This document shows positions 26,091 to 33,910 of a DNA stretch of 47,498 nucleotides, piece after piece. The notes under the pieces are model-generated. The model searched no databases. It was not told the DNA's origin and saw only the letters and a list, made by a program, of their open reading frames with translations. The stretch's first letter is position 1. Every line of letters begins with the position of its first letter. Where the stretch lies: contig QHVE01000095.1 in NCBI GenBank assembly GCA_003223455.1, positions 1-47,498 on the forward strand, given 5' to 3'. The position numbers and the translations under genes are program-made. The stretch is from Gemmatimonadota bacterium (GTDB lineage Bacteria > Gemmatimonadota > Gemmatimonadetes > Gemmatimonadales > Gemmatimonadaceae).

Positions 26091-27337
26091 CGGTACGTCC
26101 GCAGCTGCCGGCTCCGGCTCGCACCCTCGAGCGGCACGACCATGCGCCACATCCATCGCATCGTGGCGCGCAGCCCCGATGCCCAGATCAACCGCTCGCG
26201 CAGCGAGAAGCTCGCATCGAGGATCGGCGCGGTCGGCGAGAGGCTGCTCGTGACGACGCGGGCGCGCGCGGTCGTCGCCATCGCCAACCGCGCCAGGAGC
26301 GCGACGTCCACGGTATCGGGCACAAGCCGCTCCGCGAGCGCGAGCATCGGATAGGCGAACTGCATCGACCCGCGCTCGGCGAGCGAGGATTCCACCGCAC
26401 CCCAGTCGAGCGTGCCGAGTGCCGTCGCTCGGCGCACGACGAACACGAGCTCGACGAGGCGCAACAGCCGTTGCGAGTACAGCTCCGTGGACGCGTGCGC
26501 GGCGAACAGTGCGATCGACTCGTTCGGATCGGCGACGCGGAAGGTGACGCCGTCGATCGTGAGCACGTCGGTGAAGCGGGGCACTTGCGGCGTGCGGACG
26601 TACTCGAGCACCTCGCGGAAGTTCAGCCCATCGTGCAGATCGAGCTTCCAGCGGCTGCGTGCATGCCACACCTCGTACGACCACACGTCGCCCGGACCGT
26701 CGGGCGGGAGCCATTCGCGCTTGTACGTCGTCGTGCCGAGTCGCTGCTCGGGCACGAAGCCGGCGTCGCCGAGCAGTCGCTCCGCGTGCGCGATCGCGGC
26801 GGGTGGGACGACGACGTCGACGTCGGCGAACGGACGCGCGCCCGGCTCGGGGAAGTAGGCGTGCGCGGAGTGCAGCCCCTTGATCAGCCCGGGCTCGAGC
26901 CCCTCGCGTTCCATCTGTGCGAGCACGGGCATCAGCGTGGCGCGAATGCGCGCCTCGCGGGCCCGCCCGTGCGCGAGATGGCGCGCGAGCACGCGCGCGA
27001 TCGCCGGCTCCGTCTCCAGATCGCCGCTGGCGATCCACGTGCCGAGCAGCGGGCCGACCCCGGTGAGCAGGGCCGCGACGCCCACCGCGCGCGCCCTGCG
27101 CTCGGCGTCCGGTCCCGTCGCCGCGAACGCGAGGGCCGTGTGTTCGCCCCGCAGCACGCCGCGCACCGCGGTGCCGATCGCGTCGGCCGCGGACTGGATC
27201 ACCGCCACGTCGAGACCGGGCCACAGCGCCTCGACACGGTGCGTCGAGCGCCATGCGTCCTCGCGCCGGCGCAGCGTCTCGAGCGGCGCGTCGGGCGGGT
27301 CGTCGAGCGGCGAGAGGGAGGAGACGAGATCGGTCAT
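26018..27337 (-). CDS. Nucleotidyltransferase-family protein (PF14907-like)
   Basis: A 439-residue protein resembling the uncharacterised nucleotidyltransferases of PF14907 (NTP_transf_5). The key segment is GLIKGLHSAHAYFPEPG followed by RPFADVDVVV, where Lys and the DVD acidic pair form the presumed catalytic site; later segments (WKLDLHDGLNF, SIALFAAHAST) are also family-like. Such proteins occur in lasso peptide and HPr-kinase-related peptide loci, and a kinase of that kind is divergent from it 92 bases away. It reads against the rest of the cluster and overlaps the amidohydrolase end. Its substrate is unknown. Confidence 0.75.
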   Translation of the reverse strand: MTDLVSSLSPLDDPPDAPLETLRRREDAWRSTHRVEALWPGLDVAVIQSAADAIGTAVRGVLRGEHTALAFAATGPDAERRARAVGVAALLTGVGPLLGTWIASGDLETEPAIARVLARHLAHGRAREARIRATLMPVLAQMEREGLEPGLIKGLHSAHAYFPEPGARPFADVDVVVPPAAIAHAERLLGDAGFVPEQRLGTTTYKREWLPPDGPGDVWSYEVWHARSRWKLDLHDGLNFREVLEYVRTPQVPRFTDVLTIDGVTFRVADPNESIALFAAHASTELYSQRLLRLVELVFVVRRATALGTLDWGAVESSLAERGSMQFAYPMLALAERLVPDTVDVALLARLAMATTARARVVTSSLSPTAPILDASFSLRERLIWASGLRATMRWMWRMVVPLEGASRSRQLRTYRHRAMRLLTLGRSRRSHSDAARDG

Positions 27338-27429
27338 GAAAGCGACGGCGAGTCCACGCGCGAGTCGTCGGGCGTCGAGAGCTCAACGGTACCGCGCATC
27401 TCACGCCGCGGCCAGCCGGCGAGTGTCTC

Positions 27430-28416
27430 GTGCTGAACGCCGACCGCATCGCGCTGCCGTGCGTCGTGACGCTCCCCGTGCTGGGACTGCCGACGCGGTT
27501 CGCGACGAACGAGCCGGCGATGCTCGAGACCGTCGACGACGCGTTCGGCGTCTGGCGCGCCCTCGCGGGACACGACGCGATCGACCGGGACGTCGAACGG
27601 CCGGTGCAGGTGCGCATCGTGGTGTCGGCGGATCCCGAGCAGAATGATCTCGATCGGGACGGGACGCCGATTCACCACCACATGTCCGACGACCTGCGCT
27701 TCGCCGCGCGATCGGCGGGGAGCTTCGCAGCGAGCGATCCCGCACGTCGCCTCGCGACGATCCACGTCACCAGCGCGCTCGTGGCGGACCGCGCGCGGTT
27801 CCGGACCGAGATGCTCGAGGCGGTCGTGCTCGCGCTCCTCTCGTGCTACGATCGCCATCCCATACACGCCGCCGCGGTGGCGCATCGCGGGCACGCGATG
27901 CTGCTCGCGGCACCGAGCGGGACCGGCAAGAGCACACTCGCCTACGTCTGCCACGCGGCGGGACTCGACCTGCTCGGCGACGATCACGTTCGCGTGCAGC
28001 TCGCGCCGTCGCTGCGCATCTGGGGGTGGCCGAGTCGCGTTCGGCTGCTGGCCGACACGGCGGAGCGCATCGGCGCGTCGGAGCAGTCCGTGCAGACGAC
28101 GCATGGAAAGCGGAAGACGGTGATCGATGCACGCGACGGCGTGCGCGCGGACCGGCTCGTCGCGACCGGCGCCACGGTGTGCGTGCTCGCACGCGACGGC
28201 GGGCCCGTGGCACTCGAGCCACTCGACGCCGAGCTGATGGCGCGCGCGCTCGAGGCGCAGCTCGCGCCGGGATTCGATCGCTTCCCGGCGCGCTGGCCGG
28301 CAGTCGTGCACGCACTCACCGCACGCGGGGGCTGGCGCCTCAACCTGTCGAATGACGCGCGTGACGCGCTGCCGATCGTGCGGGAGCTGCTCGCGCGCGC
28401 TGCCTGCGACGCGTAG
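27430..28416 (+). CDS. HPr kinase-like (HprK-related) kinase
   Basis: A 328-residue protein whose C-terminal half resembles HPr kinase/phosphorylase. HPIHAAAVAHRGHAMLLAAP leads into the P-loop APSGTGKSTLA (about 161-171), then GLDLLGDDHVRVQ, matching the LLsDD..v motif. The serine-phosphate HPr signature and a PTS are absent, so it fits the HprK-related kinases that act on peptides or unknown targets. GTG 27430 is the only usable start, since a stop lies upstream in frame at 27337-27339. It is divergent from the PF14907-like gene, with the ROK gene 41 bases downstream. Confidence 0.8.
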   Translation: MLNADRIALPCVVTLPVLGLPTRFATNEPAMLETVDDAFGVWRALAGHDAIDRDVERPVQVRIVVSADPEQNDLDRDGTPIHHHMSDDLRFAARSAGSFAASDPARRLATIHVTSALVADRARFRTEMLEAVVLALLSCYDRHPIHAAAVAHRGHAMLLAAPSGTGKSTLAYVCHAAGLDLLGDDHVRVQLAPSLRIWGWPSRVRLLADTAERIGASEQSVQTTHGKRKTVIDARDGVRADRLVATGATVCVLARDGGPVALEPLDAELMARALEAQLAPGFDRFPARWPAVVHALTARGGWRLNLSNDARDALPIVRELLARAACDA

Positions 28417-28457
28417 ATCGCGTACGAGGCGCAACGCTTGCACTTCCACGGCACGCC

Positions 28458-29174
28458 ATGCCCACGAAACGCCGTAGAGCCCGGCAGCGCACCCTCGCCA
28501 TCGACGTCGGCGGCTCGGGTGTGAAGTGCGCCCTTCTCGACGCCAGAGGACGGATGGCGAGTGAGAAGCTGCGCGAGGAGACACCGGAGCGGTTCACGCC
28601 CGCGCGGCTGCTGACGCTGATCGAGCGGATGGCGGCGCAGATGCCGAGCTACGATCGCGTGGCCGTCGGCGTCCCCGGCATCGTACATCGCGACGTGGTG
28701 TACGCGCTCCCCGCCTCGGGGAGCAGAGCGTTCAAGCGATTCGAGCTTGGCGCGCGGCTCTCCGATCTTCTCGGCGCGCCCGTGCGTGTCACGAACGACG
28801 CGGCCATGCACGGGCTCGCGGCCATCCGTGGCGACGACGTCGAGATGGTGATCACGCTCGGCACGGGACTGGGTACGGCGCTGTTCATCGACGGGGTGCT
28901 CTCGGCGCACTATCAGACGCTGCCCGATCAGGACGAGCCGTTCAGCCCGTATGGCGACGCCGCGCTCGAGAAGATCGGTCGGGGCCGCTGGGAGAAGCGC
29001 GTGCGCGACCTGTTCGATCAATTGCGCGGGATCACCAACTACGACCGCCTCTATGTCGGCGGCGGCAACGCCGAGCGGCTGCACGGCGCGATGCCGTCGC
29101 ACGTGAGGCGCATCGACAGCACCGCCGGCATCCTCGGCGGCTACCGACTCTGGGAGTGGGGCGACGTCCCCTGA
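28458..29174 (+). CDS. ROK-family sugar kinase-like protein, polyphosphate glucokinase type
   Basis: A 238-residue ROK protein. It has the phosphate-binding LAIDVGGSGVKCALLD (about 13-28), VAVGVPGIVHRD, the catalytic Asp in VTNDAAMHGLAA and the second phosphate loop ITLGTGLGTALFIDG. In ROK and polyphosphate glucokinases the next segment contains ELGH with the sugar-binding Glu; here it reads AHYQTLPDQDEPFSPYGD, so the motif is absent and the region is shorter than usual. LYVGGGNAERL near the end is normal. Sugar kinase activity is therefore uncertain. It is followed 3 bases later by a HAD phosphatase, suggesting linked sugar-phosphate roles. Confidence 0.8.
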   Translation: MPTKRRRARQRTLAIDVGGSGVKCALLDARGRMASEKLREETPERFTPARLLTLIERMAAQMPSYDRVAVGVPGIVHRDVVYALPASGSRAFKRFELGARLSDLLGAPVRVTNDAAMHGLAAIRGDDVEMVITLGTGLGTALFIDGVLSAHYQTLPDQDEPFSPYGDAALEKIGRGRWEKRVRDLFDQLRGITNYDRLYVGGGNAERLHGAMPSHVRRIDSTAGILGGYRLWEWGDVP

Positions 29175-29177
29175 CGC

Positions 29178-29942
29178 ATGCCGATTCGAGCTCTCGCCAC
29201 CGATTATGACGGTACCATTGCGACCCATGGCACCGTCGACTCCGACACCCTCGCCGCACTGCGACGTCTGCGCGATGCGGGAGGCACGCTGATCCTCGTC
29301 ACCGGCCGCGAGCTGCCGCAGCTCAAGCAGGTCTTCCCCGATCTCGATCTGTGTCACATGGTCGTGGCCGAGAACGGTGCGCTCCTCTACACACCGGCGA
29401 CCGGCAAGGAGCGTCCGCTGTGCGAGCCTCCCGAGGAATCATTCGTTCGAGCGCTCAAGCAGCGCGGCGTGAAGCCGCTCTCGGTGGGACGCGTGATCGT
29501 CGCGACGTACGAGCCCCACGAGACGACCGTGCTGAACGTGATCAAGGAGCAGGGACTCGAGCGACAGGTCATCTTCAACAAGGGCGCCGTGATGGTGCTG
29601 CCGTCCGGCGTCAACAAGGCGAGCGGCCTGACCTGCGCACTGCAGGAGCTCAAGATCGACCCCGCCGACGTCGCCGGTGTGGGAGATGCCGAGAACGACC
29701 ACGCGCTGCTGCAGCTGTGCGGCGTGGGCGCCGCCGTGGCGAATGCGCTGCCGGCGCTCAAGGACCACGCCGATCTCGTGCTGTCGGCGACGCACGGCGC
29801 CGGAGTGACGCAGCTCATCGAGCGCATCATCGACGGCACGATCGACGCGACGCCGCGGCGGCCGCGCGTGCAGACGAAACGCGAGACGGCGCGCGTCCAT
29901 CGATTGGCCGACAAGCACGCCGACGTCCATCCCAACGCTTGA
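29178..29942 (+). CDS. HAD-superfamily (Cof/type IIB) phosphatase
   Basis: A 254-residue HAD hydrolase of the IIB cap type, which removes phosphate from sugar phosphates or similar metabolites in the cytoplasm. Motif I is TDYDGT (Asp9 nucleophile, Asp11), motif II LVTGRE, motif III Lys in GVNKASGL, and motif IV GVGDAENDHALL. The cap lies between residues about 85 and 145. The C-terminal 25 residues are basic and extra. It lies directly behind the ROK gene. It could act on a sugar phosphate, but the substrate is not visible. Confidence 0.88.
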   Translation: MPIRALATDYDGTIATHGTVDSDTLAALRRLRDAGGTLILVTGRELPQLKQVFPDLDLCHMVVAENGALLYTPATGKERPLCEPPEESFVRALKQRGVKPLSVGRVIVATYEPHETTVLNVIKEQGLERQVIFNKGAVMVLPSGVNKASGLTCALQELKIDPADVAGVGDAENDHALLQLCGVGAAVANALPALKDHADLVLSATHGAGVTQLIERIIDGTIDATPRRPRVQTKRETARVHRLADKHADVHPNA

Positions 29943-30119
29943 TGGGACCAGCCGGTAGTGCGGGTAGGGACGAAATCCAGCGCATCGTCCTCTGGACGGG
30001 ACGGTCAGCGCGCCCCATCATCGCTCGAAGGGGATGGCGCGCGCGCTGGCTCGCTTCTTCCAGCCATTGGCCGAGCAACGGCGCAGACCCCGACGCTGGG
30101 CAATTCGACCGGACTCACG

Positions 30120-30614
30120 ATGCATTCGAAGGACTCAGACAAGAGCAACGACCCCGAACGTCAGCCGACACGGAAACCCGAGCTGGGTCTGTTGCGCGGC
30201 GGCGGGGACGCACGGACGTCCGAGTCGGCGCTCGCGAAGGAGTTCGCGCACCGCGCGCTCGCGCCGCTCGTCTCCGATCTCCGCGGCCGCCACGGTCGGC
30301 TCGAGGCTCGCAAGGTCGCCAGCGCGATCGGGCTCACCCCGCAGCAGTTCGCCGACTGCCTGGAGATCTCGCTGGAGGCCGTGCAGATGTCGCCGCCCCC
30401 GCCCGGGCTCGAGGAGCGGCTCGAGCCCTTCGCGATGGTGGTCGGCATCGTCCGTGACGTGTATGGCGGCGACTCGAAGCGCGTGCGCGACTGGCTGCGC
30501 ACCCCTCGTCCGGAGCTCGATGGACAGACGCCGATCGACGCACTGTGCATTCCGTTCGGGATCCAGCGCGTCATCCAGTTCGTGCTCGGCGCCTGGCTGC
30601 GCAACGCCGACTAG
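30120..30614 (+). CDS. Xre/MbcA/ParS antitoxin-like protein without a visible toxin
   Basis: A 164-residue protein from ATG 30120 (an open frame continues upstream to 29958). The middle (ARKVASAIGLTPQQFADCLEI) looks like a helix-turn-helix of the Xre-like type. The end (LEPFAMVVGIVRDVYGGDSK, WLRTPRPELDGQTPIDAL) matches the MbcA/ParS toxin-binding domain (DUF2384). The usual partner is a RES-domain NAD-degrading toxin next door; none is present on either side. It may be a solitary regulator. The gap 29943-30119 shows no other gene. Confidence 0.72.
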   Translation: MHSKDSDKSNDPERQPTRKPELGLLRGGGDARTSESALAKEFAHRALAPLVSDLRGRHGRLEARKVASAIGLTPQQFADCLEISLEAVQMSPPPPGLEERLEPFAMVVGIVRDVYGGDSKRVRDWLRTPRPELDGQTPIDALCIPFGIQRVIQFVLGAWLRNAD

Positions 30615-30618
30615 CGGC

Positions 30619-31125
30619 GTGAGGCGCCGCGTGCAGGTCGCGAGCGCCGCATTCCTGCTCGCGCTGATCCCCGCGGCCGCGCGCGCCGACGCCTGTCCAG
30701 CGTCGACGGTCGACATCGCCGACTGGCCGATCGTGCGCTCGGCGCGAGTTCCCGGTTTCACGCTCCGGCTGCCGCGCGCCTTCGCGCGCGACACCACGCC
30801 GATCGCGACCGACTCGACACCGAGCGCCCGCTGGCGCGACGCTGCGCGCGGCCGATTCACCATGTCGCATCTCACGTCGACCGCGATCCCGGCTTCGCTC
30901 CCTGCATCCGAGAACAGTCCGACGTCGATGCGCTGCGAGACCCGCGTCGGCGCCGCGACGGCGACGATCGTCGCATTCGGAGACGGACCGAGCACGTACG
31001 TCGTCCACGCACGAATCCGCTGGCCCGACGGCGAGCTCCTCGACGTCCACGCCGACGCCGCCGACCGCGAGCATCTGGAGCAGCTGCTCGCCGCGGTGCG
31101 CACGATCAGGCGCACGGGGGCGTGA
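30619..31125 (+). CDS. Secreted protein of unknown function
   Basis: A 168-residue protein starting at GTG 30619, four bases after the antitoxin-like gene. It has a signal peptide (about 1-23, ending ARADA) and then a globular domain with two cysteines (DACPAS, MRCETR). Segments PGFTLRLPRAFAR and YVVHARIRWPDG suggest a beta-rich fold like other small secreted Gemmatimonadota-type proteins. No family is recognised. A hairpin at 31208-31245 follows. Confidence 0.7.
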   Translation: MRRRVQVASAAFLLALIPAAARADACPASTVDIADWPIVRSARVPGFTLRLPRAFARDTTPIATDSTPSARWRDAARGRFTMSHLTSTAIPASLPASENSPTSMRCETRVGAATATIVAFGDGPSTYVVHARIRWPDGELLDVHADAADREHLEQLLAAVRTIRRTGA

Positions 31126-31181
31126 ATTCGGAGGTCCGGGGGGCGAATTGGTTGGTCGAACGACGGTCAGATCTTCGTTCA

Positions 31182-31202
31182 AGATCCGCGTTCCGTCGTT
31201 GG
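31182..31202 (+). repeat. Interspersed repeat, third copy
   Basis: Contains AGATCCGCGTTCCGTCGTTG and matches 21 bases of the repeat at 9637-9660 and 11940-11963. Upstream bases AACGACGG and GATCTT mirror parts of it, so this copy forms a local hairpin. It lies in the convergent gap 31126-31288. Confidence 0.8.
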
Positions 31203-31207
31203 AAGGC

Positions 31208-31245
31208 GAACGGCCTCGGGAGGCGGAAGCCTTCCGAGGCCGTTC
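31208..31245. terminator. Hairpin between convergent genes, probable two-way terminator
   Basis: Arms 31208-31224 and 31229-31245 pair over 17 bases with one G-T pair around the loop GGAA (core GGCCTCGG). Its position between a plus-strand and a minus-strand gene end supports termination. No T-tract follows on either side, which is the weak point. Confidence 0.6.
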
Positions 31246-31288
31246 TCCACTTCACCACTTCTCCACTACACCACCAAACCGCCCCGCC

Positions 31289-32347
31289 TCACGAACAGCT
31301 CAACGGCCCCCTCGGCAGCGGCTTCGTGCAGCTCTTCGTCGTGCCGTTCTCGGTGATCTCTACCTTCGCGTTCGCTGAGCCGTCGTAGGTCACCACCTCA
31401 CGCCGCGTCAGCGACACCGCGCTTTCGCCCGCATACTGTAGCGTCGCCTGGATGCTGCGGACGGTCTTGCCCGCCGTGGGATAGGGCCGAGTCGTCGTGT
31501 TCGTCGCCACGGGGATCACGAGCCCGGTCGTCGTGTCGCCGACCGTGCGCGACGCCGTGAAGCTGCCGCGCGACGACGTGCCCGTCGTCGATTCCGTTCC
31601 GGCCGACGCGCCGTCCACCGTGCGCTGGGTGCTCCCCTGCGCCAGCCCCGTCACCGTGCGCGAGCTCGAGCTGTTGATCGTCGTCGTCGCCGTCAGCACG
31701 GTCGACGTGTCGCCGAGCAGCTTCCCACCCGGCCCGCGGCCGCGGCCCCAGTGGTGCTCGCCGCCGAAGTCGCCCCCCGGACCGCGGTTCGACGCGCTGT
31801 CCGCCGCGCGGTCGAACGTCAGCGTGCCGGTCGTGGCCGACTGGGTGTTCACGCTGTTCGTCGTGAGGGTGTCGAATGCCTGCTGGACCGCTCCCGCGGC
31901 GTCCTTGTACTGCGCCGAGCGCTTCACGGTGATCCCGTTGCGGCTCGCGTCGGGGCACACCACGCGCCCCGATGCGGAATCGAAGGTTCCGGTGCAGCCG
32001 AGGCCACCACCGAACGGTCCACCGAACGGACCGCGGTGACCCCCGCGACCGTCGAACGCGACGCCGCCCAAGAACTCGTCCCGCATCCCGCCGCCCATCA
32101 GGCCGCCACGGTCGAACGACGCCTCGCGCCCGCCGCCGACCCACAGTCCGGCGAGTGGCGCGTCGGATGCCGGCGCGCCGATGAAGCTCGTGACGAGATC
32201 GCCGTAGCCAACGGGCACCGAGCCCAGCGCCGCGCTGAGCGCGGCCGCCGTGAGTGAGGAATTCGTGGAGCTCGTCGTGTCCGTGCACGCGACGACGGCG
32301 AGCGTCGCGAGTCCGGCGACCGAGAGTCGAGAGATAGTGCGCTTCAT
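31289..32347 (-). CDS. Glycine-rich lipoprotein of unknown function
   Basis: A 352-residue predicted lipoprotein: signal peptide with lipobox AVVACT (Cys about 21), then a Ser/Thr/Ala-rich stretch, a Gly/Phe-rich zone (FGGPFGGGLGCTGTFD, about 108-124), and a long Thr/Ser-rich part predicted to be beta-structured. Two further cysteines (GRVVCPD; TKSCTKPLP) occur. No catalytic motif is seen. Probably an envelope structural or assembly protein. Its end faces the hairpin at 31208-31245. Confidence 0.7.
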   Translation of the reverse strand: MKRTISRLSVAGLATLAVVACTDTTSSTNSSLTAAALSAALGSVPVGYGDLVTSFIGAPASDAPLAGLWVGGGREASFDRGGLMGGGMRDEFLGGVAFDGRGGHRGPFGGPFGGGLGCTGTFDSASGRVVCPDASRNGITVKRSAQYKDAAGAVQQAFDTLTTNSVNTQSATTGTLTFDRAADSASNRGPGGDFGGEHHWGRGRGPGGKLLGDTSTVLTATTTINSSSSRTVTGLAQGSTQRTVDGASAGTESTTGTSSRGSFTASRTVGDTTTGLVIPVATNTTTRPYPTAGKTVRSIQATLQYAGESAVSLTRREVVTYDGSANAKVEITENGTTKSCTKPLPRGPLSCS

Positions 32348-32502
32348 GAATCAGACTCCGATGACGTGTGTTGAACGCTGGATACCGTCAGAACACGCGA
32401 CGGCGGCGGTACCCTATGTGGGTCGTCATGGAGACACAGATGTTAAGGAGGACCCTCTGTGCGGGATGCGCGGGGTGGGCCGTGCGGGACACCCGCCGCG
32501 CA

Positions 32503-33747
32503 TCAGGTTGCCCGAACTTCCGGACCCTCGAACGTCGGAGTCACCGTTCTCCCAGCTCTCCGCAGCGGCTGCAGCCGCGCGTACGTCATGCACCGCCACA
32601 GCCACTCTGCCGGCCCAAACCGGTATCGCCTCAACCACGCACGGCTCACCGCCGCCTGCGCGTAGAACAGCACCGGCCAGGCGAGCAGGTACGCGTATGG
32701 ACGCAGCCGGAGCGCGAACCCGTAGCCCGCGCCCGCGACGTCGAACACCAGCGCCTGCAGCAGATAGTTCGTCAGCCCCATCCGCCCCGCGTCGGCGAAC
32801 AGCCGCAGCCGCTCCGTCCATTGCGGGCGGAACGCGACCAGTAGCAGCACCGCGCCGATGTAGGCGAAGCACAGCCACTGATCCGCAATCAGTCCGAAGC
32901 CGGCCTTCACCGGCCAGTCGGCGCCCGCGATCGGCACCTCGGGCAGCGTCCGCAGCACGGTCCACGACAGCGCCCACGACACCACGCCGAAGATCATGAA
33001 GCTTCCGATCAGCCGCGCGTGGCGCGTCGGCTCGTCGATCACGCGGTGGCGGACGGCGAGCAGCCCGAGGATGAACAGCGTCAGGTTCGAGTCGGGCACG
33101 AAACCGCGCCAGTTGTGCGGAAGGCCTGCGACAAAGATCGTCCAGCGCGCCGCGACCACCGCTCCATATCGATGCAGCTGCGCGGCGTCGTGCTCCGCGG
33201 TCCAGAGGTTGGGCCCCGCGGCGGACAGCGGCGTCGCCGACCACCAGTGGTACAGCGCGATCGCCTCGGCGGCGATCGGTTTCGCACATGCGGCGACGAT
33301 CGCGAGGCCGAGCAGTCGCCGCGTCGACCAGCGCCGCACGAGCAGCAGCACGAGCCCCCAGCACGCGTAGTCGAACAGGATCTGGAAGCCGAGACCGACC
33401 TTCGCGACGATCCCGAACAGCGCGAGCCCGGCGAGCCGGCGAAGGTAGATCGGCACGACGGACGCGCCGCGCGCCTCGAGGCGGCGCAGCAGCACCGCGA
33501 AGCCGACGCCGAACAGGAAGGCGAACGTCCCCCACGCCTTCTGCTCGGCGAAGATCCACACGCCCCAGCCGATCAGGTCCTCGGTGCCGGTGACGGAGCG
33601 TTCGAGCCGCTGGTGGAAGTGCACGAGGATCATCCCGGCGAGCGCGAAGCCGCGCAGGATGTCGAGCGAGTGCAGCCGCTCGTCCGCGTCGATCGGCGCG
33701 GGCGCGCTCGCGACGGCGACGGTCGCTGGTGGCGCGGCAACGGACAT
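32503..33747 (-). CDS. DUF418-family membrane protein
   Basis: A 414-residue integral membrane protein. It starts with ERLHSLDILRGFALAGMIL, the hallmark of DUF418 proteins (acyltransferase-3-like fold), followed by about ten hydrophobic helices. The C-terminal DUF418 segment has DAGRMGLTNYLLQ and FGPAEWLWRCMTY, both typical. Function in the family is unknown; a role in modifying envelope polysaccharides or lipids is often guessed. ATG 33747-33745 is chosen because the family sequence begins soon after it. It is divergent from the GH109 locus; the gap 33748-33910 shows no further gene. Confidence 0.87.
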   Translation of the reverse strand: MSVAAPPATVAVASAPAPIDADERLHSLDILRGFALAGMILVHFHQRLERSVTGTEDLIGWGVWIFAEQKAWGTFAFLFGVGFAVLLRRLEARGASVVPIYLRRLAGLALFGIVAKVGLGFQILFDYACWGLVLLLVRRWSTRRLLGLAIVAACAKPIAAEAIALYHWWSATPLSAAGPNLWTAEHDAAQLHRYGAVVAARWTIFVAGLPHNWRGFVPDSNLTLFILGLLAVRHRVIDEPTRHARLIGSFMIFGVVSWALSWTVLRTLPEVPIAGADWPVKAGFGLIADQWLCFAYIGAVLLLVAFRPQWTERLRLFADAGRMGLTNYLLQALVFDVAGAGYGFALRLRPYAYLLAWPVLFYAQAAVSRAWLRRYRFGPAEWLWRCMTYARLQPLRRAGRTVTPTFEGPEVRAT

Positions 33748-33910
33748 GGCAGCTCCTGCTCGTCGTGGAGGGAGCGGAGTGCAGCGGGAGGCGGCAAAAC
33801 ATACCGTTCGCGCCCGGGTCGAGGAAGCGCTGGACGACCGTCGCGACCGACCGTGCGTGGCGACATATTGATCGCCTCCGCTTCCGCGCCGTCCGCATCC
33901 GAGGCTCCGC

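Noticed and set aside
24330-27617. Minus-strand open frame of 1095 codons
   Set aside because: It crosses a methyltransferase, the amidohydrolase and the PF14907-like gene in a non-coding frame and shows no domain pattern.
28786-28799. GTGTCACGAACG word resembling the LytTR half-site
   Set aside because: It is a single copy inside the ROK coding sequence, encoding conserved RVTND, without a second repeat 20 bases away.
19674-29942. Lasso peptide or other RiPP gene cluster
   Set aside because: No asparagine-synthetase-like cyclase, transglutaminase-like protease, PqqD-like protein or convincing precursor peptide could be found.
30120-31125. Complete toxin-antitoxin pair
   Set aside because: The gene after the antitoxin-like one has a signal peptide and no RES-domain motifs.
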